Below, in pieces: positions 7,941-17,800 of a stretch of 64,000 bases of DNA. Made by a program: the position numbers and the translations under genes. Within the stretch, counting starts at the first letter, position 1; the number at the start of each line of letters is the position of its first letter. The stretch is from Chitinophagaceae bacterium (GTDB lineage Bacteria > Bacteroidota > Bacteroidia > Chitinophagales > Chitinophagaceae), in NCBI GenBank assembly GCA_003168265.1, contig PMSV01000003.1, positions 1 to 64,000 of the forward strand, in the 5' to 3' direction. The notes beneath the pieces were generated by a model. The model did not search any database. It had not been told where the DNA came from and was given only the letters and a program-made list of their open reading frames with translations.

Positions 7941-8768
7941 TTAATCTTTTAATCCTGTCGAAGCCATACTCTGTATAAAATGTTTTTGAAAGAAAAGAAA
8001 GGCAATCATCACCGGCAGCGCGAGTAATACAGCCGCTGCTATTTTAACACCTAATTGCGCATCGGCGCGACCCCCCACGGCGAAGAGGGTTACAAGCTGA
8101 GGCATCGTCATCAACTGCTCATTGCGTATCACGATCAGGGGCCACAACACTTCATTCCAGGAACCGATAAAACTGAGGATCGCAACAGTCACAAGAGTTG
8201 GTTTTATATTTGGCCATAGCACGCGAAAAATGATCCCCATTTCATTACAACCATCCAGGCGCGCTGCATCTATCAGCGCCTGGGGCAAACCCTGGAAGGC
8301 CTGCCTGAACATAAGAATGGCAAATGCGCTAACGGCGAAGGGCACGACAAGAGCTAGGTAGGTGTCCACAAGATGCAGGTTCACCATAGTTATATAATTT
8401 GGAATCAGGGTGATCTGAAAGGGAAGCGACATGGTAAAAATGATCACATAAAAAATTAGCTGCCTTCCCCTAAATCGCATTTTTGCAAGTGCATATCCCA
8501 CTGTCGAGCCAGTGATCAATACGAGGGAAGTGGTTAGTGAAGCGACAAGGATACTATTGATGAGTGAACGCCCTATGGGGATCTTTTCCATCATGGACCT
8601 GAAATTTCCCCAACTGGGATGGTCAGGCCAAATCGTCATCTTCCCGATCTCATGCGAGGAGGCGAAAGCGGCCCCAATCATCCAGATAAAGGGATAGATG
8701 AATGATGTTGCCGCCACCAGCAATGCGGCGTAAACCATGAAATTCCAAAAAGAATATCTCTCCTTCAT
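7941..8768 (-). CDS. Carbohydrate ABC transporter permease, MalG type
   Basis: A 275-residue inner-membrane protein with six predicted hydrophobic segments. The cytoplasmic EAA-type coupling loop reads IDAARLDGCNEMGIIFRVLW followed by NIKPTL, which docks the ATPase. The N-terminus (YPFIWMIGAAFAS) is typical of MalG/CUT1 permeases, which lack the long periplasmic insertion of MalF. It begins 3 nt after the MalF-type permease. The pair should form the import channel for the solute delivered by the binding lipoprotein at 10.8-12.1 kb. Confidence 0.92.
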   Translation of the reverse strand: MKERYSFWNFMVYAALLVAATSFIYPFIWMIGAAFASSHEIGKMTIWPDHPSWGNFRSMMEKIPIGRSLINSILVASLTTSLVLITGSTVGYALAKMRFRGRQLIFYVIIFTMSLPFQITLIPNYITMVNLHLVDTYLALVVPFAVSAFAILMFRQAFQGLPQALIDAARLDGCNEMGIIFRVLWPNIKPTLVTVAILSFIGSWNEVLWPLIVIRNEQLMTMPQLVTLFAVGGRADAQLGVKIAAAVLLALPVMIAFLFFQKHFIQSMASTGLKD

Positions 8769-8771
8769 AAT

Positions 8772-9644
8772 TCATTCCTCTTTCTCGATAAGCCTTTTCT
8801 GCAGGATCACCACCGTCATGATCAAAAAGGCATAGAAAAATCCAAGGGTCGCAGAATAGCCCATATTATAATACTGGAAGGCCTGCTTATAAATATATAA
8901 AACAGCGGACAGGGTCTGGTTCATCGGACCTCCGCCAGTCATGATATAGGGTTCGATAAAAAGGGAAAATCCGCCGATAGTGGACAGCACCACCACCAGG
9001 AAAATGGTAGGGTTGATCATCGGTAGGGTAATATGATAGAACCTTTGCCAGGGGCTCGCGCCTTCGAGTTTTGCCGCCTCATAATATTGTGGAGGCACTG
9101 TTTGAAGCCCGACAAGAAAAAGTATTACGTAAAGACCGACATTCTTCCAGGTAGCCATCACGGCGATGGAATAAATTGCGATATCCGGGTTGACCAGCCA
9201 TCCGGCTTTTGGGAGTCCGATCGCTGAGAGCATGCGGTTGATCATTCCTGAATCATAACCGAATAACTGCTGCCAGAGGATGGTGACGACTACACCGGAT
9301 ACGATCACAGGCAGAAAGAACGAGGCCCTGAAAAAGGAGATCGCCCTGATCTTTTGGTTGAGCAGTTGTGCAAGAAATAAAGAGACTGCTATTTGCAGGG
9401 GGATATGTAATAACAAAAATTTCAGCGTATTGCCAATGGCTTTCCAGAACAGGCGGTCATGAATGAGACGGGAATAATTATCAACCCCGATGAATTGCAT
9501 GGGAGAAATAATATTCCATTTATGGAAAGTGAGAAAAAAACAAAACAAGACCGGGAATACCACGAAGATCATGACAAAGACCAGGTAAGGAGATACCAGC
9601 ACGTAGGGTAGAATAGTTTTTTTTATCGTAAGACCCCGGCTCAT
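8772..9644 (-). CDS. Sugar ABC transporter permease, MalF type
   Basis: A 290-residue CUT1-family permease with six hydrophobic segments. The coupling loop YYEAAKLEGASPWQRFYHIT followed by LPMINPT is the classical EAA motif. The N-terminal segment YLVFVMIFVVFPVLFCFFLT and the phrase YIMTGGGPMNQT before the last membrane spans are standard for MalF/UgpA proteins. Its ATG overlaps the oxidoreductase stop by one base (TAATG). Substrate is not readable from the permease; the GH130 neighbours suggest short beta-mannosides. Confidence 0.92.
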   Translation of the reverse strand: MSRGLTIKKTILPYVLVSPYLVFVMIFVVFPVLFCFFLTFHKWNIISPMQFIGVDNYSRLIHDRLFWKAIGNTLKFLLLHIPLQIAVSLFLAQLLNQKIRAISFFRASFFLPVIVSGVVVTILWQQLFGYDSGMINRMLSAIGLPKAGWLVNPDIAIYSIAVMATWKNVGLYVILFLVGLQTVPPQYYEAAKLEGASPWQRFYHITLPMINPTIFLVVVLSTIGGFSLFIEPYIMTGGGPMNQTLSAVLYIYKQAFQYYNMGYSATLGFFYAFLIMTVVILQKRLIEKEE

Positions 9645-10786
9645 TAATAGTTAAAATTTTTGGCCATCCTGTCGGCCTGCACAGCCATTCCAAGTGATCG
9701 CAGGGCATTGTTGTCATCGATGACCCGGGCATGGTCATGCGATTGTATCCATGCCAACTGGTCGGTTAACATTGTGCTAAGCATTTGCTGATAGAGTTTT
9801 TCCTTCCCCAGATCATTTTCATAATTTAGTGTAATATGATCCTCTGCGATGAATTCTTTAAACCTTGCACTTGTCTGTTTGGGCTTATCTTGCTGAGTAT
9901 GTTTGGGCATATCTTTCTGAGCATGCAGGATAGAACTTTCAGGCAGCATATCCCGCAGTTTTTTCAACTGCCCTGTTTCCAAGATCCCGTATAACTTCAT
10001 TCTCACGGGTACCCATTCATACAGGCTTATTTCTCCACGCTCAAACTCAATGCGCATTTCCTGCCTGTCAAGGATTCTGGCCTGATCAAAACCATGATAA
10101 AAATTCACGACCCCATCTTCATAAAGAACCGTCGCCTGTACGCGGTCAACGATGCTTAGCGAAATATCCGGACGATGCAGTTGCAATGCGCTCACTAACT
10201 TTCCTTCACCAAGCCAGCCCTCAAAGAGATCGAAAAAGTGAACCCCATGTTCGATGAATATGCCACCGCTTTTGGTCTCATCCCAGAACCAATGGTCGGG
10301 AACGAGCTTTTCATCACTGGCATAGTTTTCAAAAAACCCGTGAAGAAAATTACCCAGGAGCCTATTATTGATAATTTTTTTTACTATGCTGAATAAGGGA
10401 TTATAGCGTTGTATCAGGTTCACCACATAAAGCAAGTTCCTAGAACGGGCCAATTGCCGGAGTTCTTCGGCCTCGCTTGTTGTTAAGGCAGCGGGCTTTT
10501 CACAGATAACATGCTTGCCTGCAAGCAGTGCATTCCTGGATTGGGTGTAATGCAGCCAGGGAGGTGTCGCTATATACAAAAGGTCGATGTTATCATCGCC
10601 GATCGTTTGATCAAAATCTTCATAGACCCTTATTCCAAATGCCCCGCCCAGCTCTAAAGCTGCCTTCTTATTGATATCAGTGACTCCTGCCAATTCGATG
10701 CCCGGCACCTTTACAAAAGCGCGGGCGGCAAATTGAGCGAATCCGCCCGCCCCGATAATACCCATATGAAGGTTGGAAGATTTCAT
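9644..10786 (-). CDS. Gfo/Idh/MocA-family oxidoreductase
   Basis: 380 residues. The N-terminal Rossmann domain opens with MGIIGAGGFAQFAARAF (GxGxxA nucleotide loop, about residues 9-14) and contains the family motif CEKPAALTTSEAEEL (about 95-109) with the conserved EKP lysine. EHGVHFFDLFEGW holds the H-x(3)-D pair typical of the active site. Family members oxidise or reduce sugars, inositols or glycosides with NAD(P); the substrate here is unknown. Being inside the operon, it probably converts the imported sugar or a product of GH130 action. It overlaps the solute-binding gene by 4 nt and the MalF-type gene by 1 nt. Confidence 0.87.
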   Translation of the reverse strand: MKSSNLHMGIIGAGGFAQFAARAFVKVPGIELAGVTDINKKAALELGGAFGIRVYEDFDQTIGDDNIDLLYIATPPWLHYTQSRNALLAGKHVICEKPAALTTSEAEELRQLARSRNLLYVVNLIQRYNPLFSIVKKIINNRLLGNFLHGFFENYASDEKLVPDHWFWDETKSGGIFIEHGVHFFDLFEGWLGEGKLVSALQLHRPDISLSIVDRVQATVLYEDGVVNFYHGFDQARILDRQEMRIEFERGEISLYEWVPVRMKLYGILETGQLKKLRDMLPESSILHAQKDMPKHTQQDKPKQTSARFKEFIAEDHITLNYENDLGKEKLYQQMLSTMLTDQLAWIQSHDHARVIDDNNALRSLGMAVQADRMAKNFNY

Positions 10787-12087
10787 AATTGTGGTTTATT
10801 GGCGGCAAGCAGGACATTCACTGCGGATTCTGCATCTGCTATGGCCGTTGCAGGGGTCTTTTTCCCGTAAACGACACAGGCTTCATATTCCTGGGATATA
10901 ATATCGAGTACCTCGACGATGACTTCACAGTTATCAACCCCCTTAACGAAGGGTAGTTGTCTTGCAAAAGGCATCATCATGGGGTTGGCCTTAAAATAAT
11001 CGCTAAAGAAAGTATCAGACTCCAGATGCTGCCTTCTTGGCAATTGACCGGTGACCGATAATAATTGCAGGTCGCCTTTTTTATCGATCATCGTGCTGAT
11101 AAAATCCCAGGCAGCCTGGGGATTCTTACAGGTGTTGAATACAACAATGTTTTTCGGATCTGCGTAAGTATAAACCGGGCCTTCATGATCGTCGGGAACC
11201 TGCGGCTCGAAATATCCGAATTCAAAATTGCGGTCCAGGATAGTATTGAGATAGCTGATCTCCCAGGGACCTGTCCATTTTGTGGCAATTGTCTGGGCTA
11301 CAAATGGATCATCGGATGCTGAAAGGTTTTCCCTGGAAAAATATTCCTGTTGATAGAGGGTTTGCAGGAATGTAAATACTTCGATGGCATATTTATTATT
11401 AAAAGCGGCCCGATTATTCTTTACCAGCGGAGCGCCGCCTGAGGCTGCCAGATACAAGGGATAAAAATTGAAAAGACGCTGATACCAGATCTCTTTTACT
11501 TCGGTATACCCAAACCATTTCTGTGTTGAGCCAATGTGCTTGCTGTTTTTTGCAAAGCTGGCGGCAGCTTTCAGATAAGCGCTGTATGTCTTTGGAAGAG
11601 CATCAATTCTGTTTTTGGCAAAAAGATTTTTATTGTAGATGGTCATGAAAGGGTTCACCTTCCATGGCACCTGGTAGATATGCCCGTCAACGGAAGTGAT
11701 CTCACGGATCACTGCGCTGTCGCAGCGTTCATGAATAAAAGAAAGAAAGCCTTTAAGCGTATCCAGGGGGATCAGTACGCCGGCTCTTGCATACATTTCT
11801 ACATTACCCTGCCACATATTGGCATAGATATCCGGTGTGGTTTTGCCGACAACTGCAGCGAGGATCACTTCTTCACTGGACTGGCCTTCCGGTATGGGCT
11901 GGAGATGAATAAAAAGAGAGGGATGCTGATGGTTCCATTTCAGGGTAACCGAGTCGCAGAGATTGATTTCCCGGGGGTTATTGGAGCACCAGAAAAGCAA
12001 GGGATTTTCCTTTCCTGAATGCAGGCTGCAGGAACCTGTCAGAAGAAAAATAATCAGTACAAGCCATATTCGCGGACATGCAAACAT
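10783..12087 (-). CDS. Extracellular sugar-binding lipoprotein of ABC importer
   Basis: A 434-residue family-1 solute-binding protein. The N-terminus has a membrane segment and lipobox LLTGSCS (Cys at about 20), giving a lipoprotein. Motifs of the MalE/UgpB class are present: WCSNNPREI near the start, PDIYANMWQGNVEMYARAGV, VPWKVNPFMTIYNKNLF, and ATKWTGPWEISYL. It is the first gene of the eight-gene operon. Only 12 nt separate its ATG from a strong terminator hairpin belonging to the upstream SusCD transcript, leaving no room for a private promoter between them; expression likely depends on read-through or on a promoter inside the 3' end of the LamG gene. Confidence 0.87.
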   Translation of the reverse strand: MFACPRIWLVLIIFLLTGSCSLHSGKENPLLFWCSNNPREINLCDSVTLKWNHQHPSLFIHLQPIPEGQSSEEVILAAVVGKTTPDIYANMWQGNVEMYARAGVLIPLDTLKGFLSFIHERCDSAVIREITSVDGHIYQVPWKVNPFMTIYNKNLFAKNRIDALPKTYSAYLKAAASFAKNSKHIGSTQKWFGYTEVKEIWYQRLFNFYPLYLAASGGAPLVKNNRAAFNNKYAIEVFTFLQTLYQQEYFSRENLSASDDPFVAQTIATKWTGPWEISYLNTILDRNFEFGYFEPQVPDDHEGPVYTYADPKNIVVFNTCKNPQAAWDFISTMIDKKGDLQLLSVTGQLPRRQHLESDTFFSDYFKANPMMMPFARQLPFVKGVDNCEVIVEVLDIISQEYEACVVYGKKTPATAIADAESAVNVLLAANKPQL

Positions 12088-12099
12088 TTGGAAATCATA

Positions 12100-12137
12100 A
12101 AAAACCCCTGCCGGAAAGTCTCCGTGCAGGGGTTTTT
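12100..12137 (-). terminator. Strong intrinsic terminator after the SusCD-LamG genes
   Basis: AAAAACCCCTGC (12100-12111) pairs exactly with GCAGGGGTTTTT (12126-12137); the 14-nt loop can form a further CGGA/TCCG pair. Both flanks end in A or T runs, so it can act in both directions. It lies 11 nt after the LamG lipoprotein stop and 12 nt before the solute-binding lipoprotein start on the same strand, so it may also act as an intercistronic attenuator. Confidence 0.85.
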
Positions 12138-12148
12138 ATCTATATAGA

Positions 12149-13276
12149 TTACTGGGTAACCTGTTGCGTGTAAATCTGCATTACCTGAGTTGCCGTTAAG
12201 GCAATGTTGTAAATCATAACATCATCGAGATCACCTGTCCAATATCCACCGTACTCAATATAATTGGGAGCTGTGGAACTATAAGAATAGGCATTGTTGG
12301 TCAGATCTGTACCGATGGCCAGATCATAGGTTGGGCTGATTGGCATCATGGCTCCTCTTACATTTGGACTTGTCCAGGTCTTTGTGAGCGTACCATTGAT
12401 GTAGAAGCTTTCTGTACCGACACCGTCATAAGTAACTACGAGATGATTCCAGGGACCAGCGCCAACTGTAGTGCCAATCGTCATGTTTACTCCGGCGTCC
12501 TGGTTAAAGTAGGTAGTGCCCACGGCCGTTGTATCTAACTGGTAGGTAAAGAAGGGCCTGACTGGTTGTGTCTGGAATTTCCAGCCATTCCAACGGCTTA
12601 ATGAAATAATATAGCAGTTGTCAGCTCCGTCAATTCTGCCTGCTGTATCCTGACGTACCCAAACACTAAGACTGATAGCTGCCGGATTGAAAGCCGGGCT
12701 ATAAGGTACATCAATATTGCCTCCGTTGCTGAAATGGTAAGCTGAGTTGGCATTACCAAAACGGTCATTAGTCAGATTTGGAACCGGACCAGGAGTTACG
12801 CCCATGGTTGTGATCAAACCTACACCACCTACCGCAGGAGGACATGCTTCAAGTGTGCCATTATGGCCATTGCCTGAAGAATCGTTTGCATTGCCGTTGA
12901 ATTTCCAATAGGCAACAAGCGCAGAGGCGGCAATCGGAGTGATCAGGCCGCTTTCATAAGCAGCAATTGCAGCATTCAAATTGGCTGTCGCAGCAGTAAC
13001 CTCAGTCTGTGTTGCGGAAGTGCTTGCGGATGCCAGAACTGCCTGTGCTGCGGTTAGAGCAGTCTGCAATGTGGCCTGGGAACCATTGGCATATTCCCCG
13101 GGTTGTGTTCCCTGGTGTGTGTTAGCCAGGTACCATTCTGCAGAATCAATGGATGCTGTCAGGCTTGTGGTAACGGGTGGTGTAAATGAGCTGCTTTTTT
13201 TACAAGAGTTCACTATGAGTCCTAGCGACAAACCTAGTACTATTGTTAGAGTGAAATACCTGATTTTCGATTTCAT
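12149..13276 (-). CDS. Surface lipoprotein, FIVAR-like plus LamG-like domain
   Basis: 375 residues. Signal peptide with lipobox GLIVNSC (Cys at about 25). Residues about 40-115 are alanine- and threonine-rich helices (LQTALTAAQAVLASASTSAT) resembling a FIVAR module. Residues about 120-370 look like a LamG/concanavalin-like jelly roll: LVAYWKFNGNANDSSGNGHNG, then WNHLVVTYDGVGTESFYING, and a closing GDLDDVMIYNIALTATQV. It is the third gene after SusC and SusD, the position used by SusE/SusF-like surface glycan-binding proteins, so glycan binding is the likely role. It is followed directly by a terminator. Confidence 0.8.
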   Translation of the reverse strand: MKSKIRYFTLTIVLGLSLGLIVNSCKKSSSFTPPVTTSLTASIDSAEWYLANTHQGTQPGEYANGSQATLQTALTAAQAVLASASTSATQTEVTAATANLNAAIAAYESGLITPIAASALVAYWKFNGNANDSSGNGHNGTLEACPPAVGGVGLITTMGVTPGPVPNLTNDRFGNANSAYHFSNGGNIDVPYSPAFNPAAISLSVWVRQDTAGRIDGADNCYIISLSRWNGWKFQTQPVRPFFTYQLDTTAVGTTYFNQDAGVNMTIGTTVGAGPWNHLVVTYDGVGTESFYINGTLTKTWTSPNVRGAMMPISPTYDLAIGTDLTNNAYSYSSTAPNYIEYGGYWTGDLDDVMIYNIALTATQVMQIYTQQVTQ

Positions 13277-13316
13277 GATTTTTAAATTTTTATGAATGGT
13301 GAATAATTAAACTTTT

Positions 13317-14840
13317 CTAATGAAGGGCTTTGTCTATATCTCTTTCGCTTTGCGGGATGGGGAATACACTAAATGCAGGATAACTAAATCCCGAAACACC
13401 ATCCCTGTTTATCCAACTTGTTACCTGATTTGCACCTATGGCTGGATTGGCCGCATATCTCATAAGGTCGAAAAAGCGATGGAATTCAAATCCTAACTCC
13501 ATCCTCCTTTCATGAACAATAGCAATGCTTAATTGGCCCTGGGATACGGCTGGTACATCGGGCAGGAGCCCAGTGGGAACTGTCCCGAATCCAACTAAAG
13601 CGCTATCATATAAATAACTTTCCCTTGCCCTTTTTCTTACCTGATTGAGTGGAATGATTGCTTGCGTAATTTGACCCAACTCATTCAGCGCCTCGGCATT
13701 AAATAATAATACATCGGCATAACGGATGGCTACGTAATCACAACTGCCCTGACCGATGATTGGAGCCACAGAAAGAGGCTGTTGATTTTTTCTGTTTAAA
13801 TAGCCTGTTTGCGGGGACCAGGAACTCAGATAAATTTCCCCGTTGTTCCATAGCGTACTATCTATTCCGACTGTATAATTTAATCTTGGATCGGAAATGC
13901 CTGAGTCTGTTTCTTCGAATTCAGCAACAAAATTTGGGTTAGGTGCATCACAAAAATAGCCTCCTACAACTTGTGGGGCAAACCACTGGTTTAGTGCATT
14001 GCCGACATTGGGGCTTTGATTACCCAGCATTTGCACTTCAAAAATGGATTCTCCGTTATTTTTATGCAGGCCGTCAAAATTCTGGGTATAGAGCGGCATC
14101 AAACTGTATTGACCGCTATTGATCACCAGGTTGGAATAGACCAGGGAGGAATCCCATTTTTGCTGGTATAGATACACTTTGGCCAAAAGGGCAGCAGCAG
14201 CGCCGCTTGTCGCCCTTCCAACATCAACACCGGAATAACTTGCAGGCAACTCATTCAAGGCTGCAAAAAGGTCCGGCTCAATGACCGATTCATAGATCTG
14301 GTTTACTGGAGATTGGGTGACCTGCATTTCTGCCGGTGTCAGGGGGGTAAGCACGATGGGCACAGCTCCATAAATATTCACCAGCATAAAATAATACCAG
14401 GCCCTTAAAAACCTGGCTTCCGCCAGGATCCTTGAACGAAGCGCCGTATCCATATTGATGGAGGGGACATTTGCCAAAACCAGATTGCAGTTGGTGATCC
14501 CTTCATAGAAGGTACCCCATTCGTTGGACAGGTGCGAATTTGTGGTGGTAAAGGAAAAATTATCAATGGTCGCAGCATCCTGGCTTGCAGCGGGATCACC
14601 GCTTGCGGCATCATCCGAGGCAACATCCCCGAATACCCAGAGTGGATTTGCAGTGCCGCTGGTAAAAGTCAATTCGACATAGGCTTCATTCACAGCCTCG
14701 ACTGCGTTATTGGATGAGTTATAAAATTGATCGGAAGTGTACACACCCTGGATATTCTTATCCAAAAATTTTGAACAACCTATCCCTGTCAGGATACATG
14801 ACCAAACCAGCGAACAGTATATTATTGATTTCTTATTCAT
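13317..14840 (-). CDS. RagB/SusD-family nutrient-binding outer membrane lipoprotein
   Basis: 507 residues with lipobox ILTGIGC (Cys at about 22) followed by SKFLDKNIQGVYTSDQFY, the standard SusD opening. TPR-like helices with ARFLRAWYYFMLVNIYGAVPIV and SGAAAALLAKVYLYQQKWD are clear SusD signatures, and the C-terminus has ELGFEFHRFFDLMRY. SusD covers the SusC pore and binds the glycan at the cell surface. The gene begins 9 nt after the SusC stop. The glycan is unknown; neighbouring GH130 genes suggest a mannose-containing one. Confidence 0.93.
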   Translation of the reverse strand: MNKKSIIYCSLVWSCILTGIGCSKFLDKNIQGVYTSDQFYNSSNNAVEAVNEAYVELTFTSGTANPLWVFGDVASDDAASGDPAASQDAATIDNFSFTTTNSHLSNEWGTFYEGITNCNLVLANVPSINMDTALRSRILAEARFLRAWYYFMLVNIYGAVPIVLTPLTPAEMQVTQSPVNQIYESVIEPDLFAALNELPASYSGVDVGRATSGAAAALLAKVYLYQQKWDSSLVYSNLVINSGQYSLMPLYTQNFDGLHKNNGESIFEVQMLGNQSPNVGNALNQWFAPQVVGGYFCDAPNPNFVAEFEETDSGISDPRLNYTVGIDSTLWNNGEIYLSSWSPQTGYLNRKNQQPLSVAPIIGQGSCDYVAIRYADVLLFNAEALNELGQITQAIIPLNQVRKRARESYLYDSALVGFGTVPTGLLPDVPAVSQGQLSIAIVHERRMELGFEFHRFFDLMRYAANPAIGANQVTSWINRDGVSGFSYPAFSVFPIPQSERDIDKALH

Positions 14841-14849
14841 GATCTAACA

Positions 14850-17800
14850 TTAAAAATTAAGATTGGCCCCGATGATATAACTCTTTGCGGCGGGGTAGGT
14901 ACCCCAGTCAATGCCTGATGCGACATCGTTCGGGTGTGCTTCCACATTTGTATTATTGCTGATATACATCTCCGGATCCAGGCCGGTAAATTTGGTAATG
15001 GTGAGCAAATTGGTGGCAGTCACATAAATTCTCAATCCTTTTATATGCAGGTTATCGACCGCTTTTTTAGGAATAGTATAACCGATCTGAAGATTCTTTA
15101 TCCGGCAATAGGATGCACCTTCCAGGAATCTGCTGGAAGGTTCTTTTATATTATTGGGTTGGTCCAGCCAGGAAACCAGGGGCATGGTATTACTGGTTCC
15201 TTCACCGTGCCAGCGAGTATCATAAACCCTCTGGGTCAGGTTAAAAGGACGGTAAAAACCTTCGATGTCCTGGTTGACCTGCATGTATATCTTATTGCCA
15301 TAACCACCCTGAAGAAGCAGGAAAAGATCAAAATTTTTATATTCAAGGGTTGAGGTAAAACCATATGTAAATTTGGGGATGGCACTTCCAAGGAATGTCC
15401 TATCGCTGGCATCGATCTTTCCATCCCCGTTGATATCCTTATATTTTACATCCCCAGGCCGTACTCCGGGTCCCTGGTAGGCGGAGGTAAAAATGTCTTC
15501 CTGATTTTGAAATATCCCCGTCATCTGGTATCCGTAGAAAGAACCGATCGGGTGACCTGTAGTGGTCAGCGTTGCATAAATTCCATTGTCAATCCTGCCA
15601 CCCTGTATGGGTACCGGGAGGGACAGGACCTTGTTTTGTATCGTGGCAAGGTTTGCAGTAAAACTGTACCTTAATTGGTGATCCCGGTTATGATACTGAA
15701 GATCAAATTCAAATCCTTTGTTCTGCACACTGCCATCATTTATATTGGGCGCGGAGGCGCTGCCTCCGATCATCGGGAGGGGAACTGCTACCAGCATATT
15801 GCTGACCACTTTATCAAAATAATCGACCGACAGAGAAAGTTTGTCCTGCAGGATCGAAATGTCCATGCCGGCATCCGATTGGGTGGCGGTTTCCCATCTT
15901 AGATTGTCATTTCCCAATATAGATTCGGTCAAACCAGGGACTACGCCGGGAGTGGACCCAAGAACATAGTTGAATACATTAGGGGAGTTCAAAGCATTGC
16001 CGATTATGGAAGTCCCGGGATAAGGATTTCCTGAGGCATTCTGATTGCCTAACTGCCCATAACTCGCCCTTAATTTCATCCTCGATATCACGGGGAACAT
16101 GTTGGCGAACCATTCTTCACTCATCAGATTCCATGCAGCAGCACCCGAGAAGAAATTCCCCCAGCGGGTTGCAGGAGGGAATCTGGAAGAACCATCCCTT
16201 CTACCGCTCCCGGTAAGGAAAAATTCACTGTTATAATTATAATTGGCACTGGCCAGAAAGGACATCAGTGACCACTGACCTTCGCTTTCAGTTGATATCT
16301 CCGGGCTGAGTCCATTTCCCAGGAATTCCAGGCTTGGAATCTGTGTTGGAAAATTCTTCTGGCTTTCTGAATTGGAAGTTGTTGTATTCGTTATGGCTTC
16401 CGTACCTGCTATAAAACTCAAATTATGCCGTGTGCCGAAGCCATGGTTATAATGGAACAGGTTATTCCAGACCATATTTTCATTGGTCGTCTGGGTTTCA
16501 GACAGCGTATTGGGATCATTTATTCTGCCATTGGTGCCCCAGTTCAGTGAAAAAGTCTTATCCTGGGTTTGGAACACATCTCCGCCTAAATCTGTTTTGA
16601 AAGACAGATCCTTTAATATCTTGAGTTCAACAAAGACATCTCCAAAACCCCTGAATTGTTGTTCTATATTGTCAGTATTATTGGCCAACCCTACAGGATT
16701 ATAACCATCTCCAAAAAAGCCAGGATATTGAGGAAGATCGCTATACACTCCGGGAGAGGAGTAAATGGGTATCGCCGGGTCCCTGAACAATGCGTAACGT
16801 ACCACGCTGCCGCCATTGCCCCCATAACCATCGCCTGAACTTCCCACGGAATTTTTATCGTAATAGGAGAAACTAAGATTGGTACCGATCTTGAGGCGAT
16901 CAGTAACTGCGGAGACCAATTTAGTACGCAGGGTATATCGCTTGTACCAGGAATTTAAGATGATCCCATCCTGGTTAAAGAAATTACCGGAGACCGAATA
17001 TTGTGTTTTTTCATTTCCTCCGCTTACAGACAATTCATGATCCTGCTCCGGTGCTACGCGGAATATCGCACCCACCCAGTTTGTATTTGCCATCGGAATC
17101 GAATCAGGAATGGGTGATTTTAATAAAGGATTGTTGGGAGCAAGCCCTGCATTATCGTTCATGACCATTTCATTGAATAGAGTCTTATACTCTGCCGCAT
17201 TGGTCATCGGTGTCAGATAACCATGAGTCTGGACCCCCGCATACACAGAGTAATTGATTATGGGTCTCCCCGGCTTGCCACTCTTTGTGGTAATGACCAC
17301 CACTCCGTTTGTTGACCTGGCTCCATATATAGCAGCGGAAGCAGCATCTTTTAATACTGTTATTGTAGCGATATCATCGGCTGCCAAAAAATTTATACCA
17401 TCCTGCGTGGGAACACCATCAATGATATAAAGGGGGTCATTGTTGTTTATTGATCCAACACCCCTGATACGCATTGAAATGCCGTCCCCGGGTTGTCCTG
17501 TCACCTGGGTGATGCGTACCCCGGAGGCCTGTCCCTGAAGTGCCTGGTCCGCAAAGCCGATGGGTATTTTAGACACATCATCGGCATTTACTGTGGTAAC
17601 CGCACCGGCAATGGCCGATCTTTTCTGGCTTTGGTAGCCGAGAATGACCACATCATTCAATTCCTTGTTCTCTTCGGTAATTTTCACCAGCAATTCTCTC
17701 TGTCCATCCACAGGCACTTCTACTGTTTTGAATCCGATATAGCTGAAGACCAGGATTGCATCAGGTTCTGCATTTATTGCAAAAAAACCATTGGAGTCGG

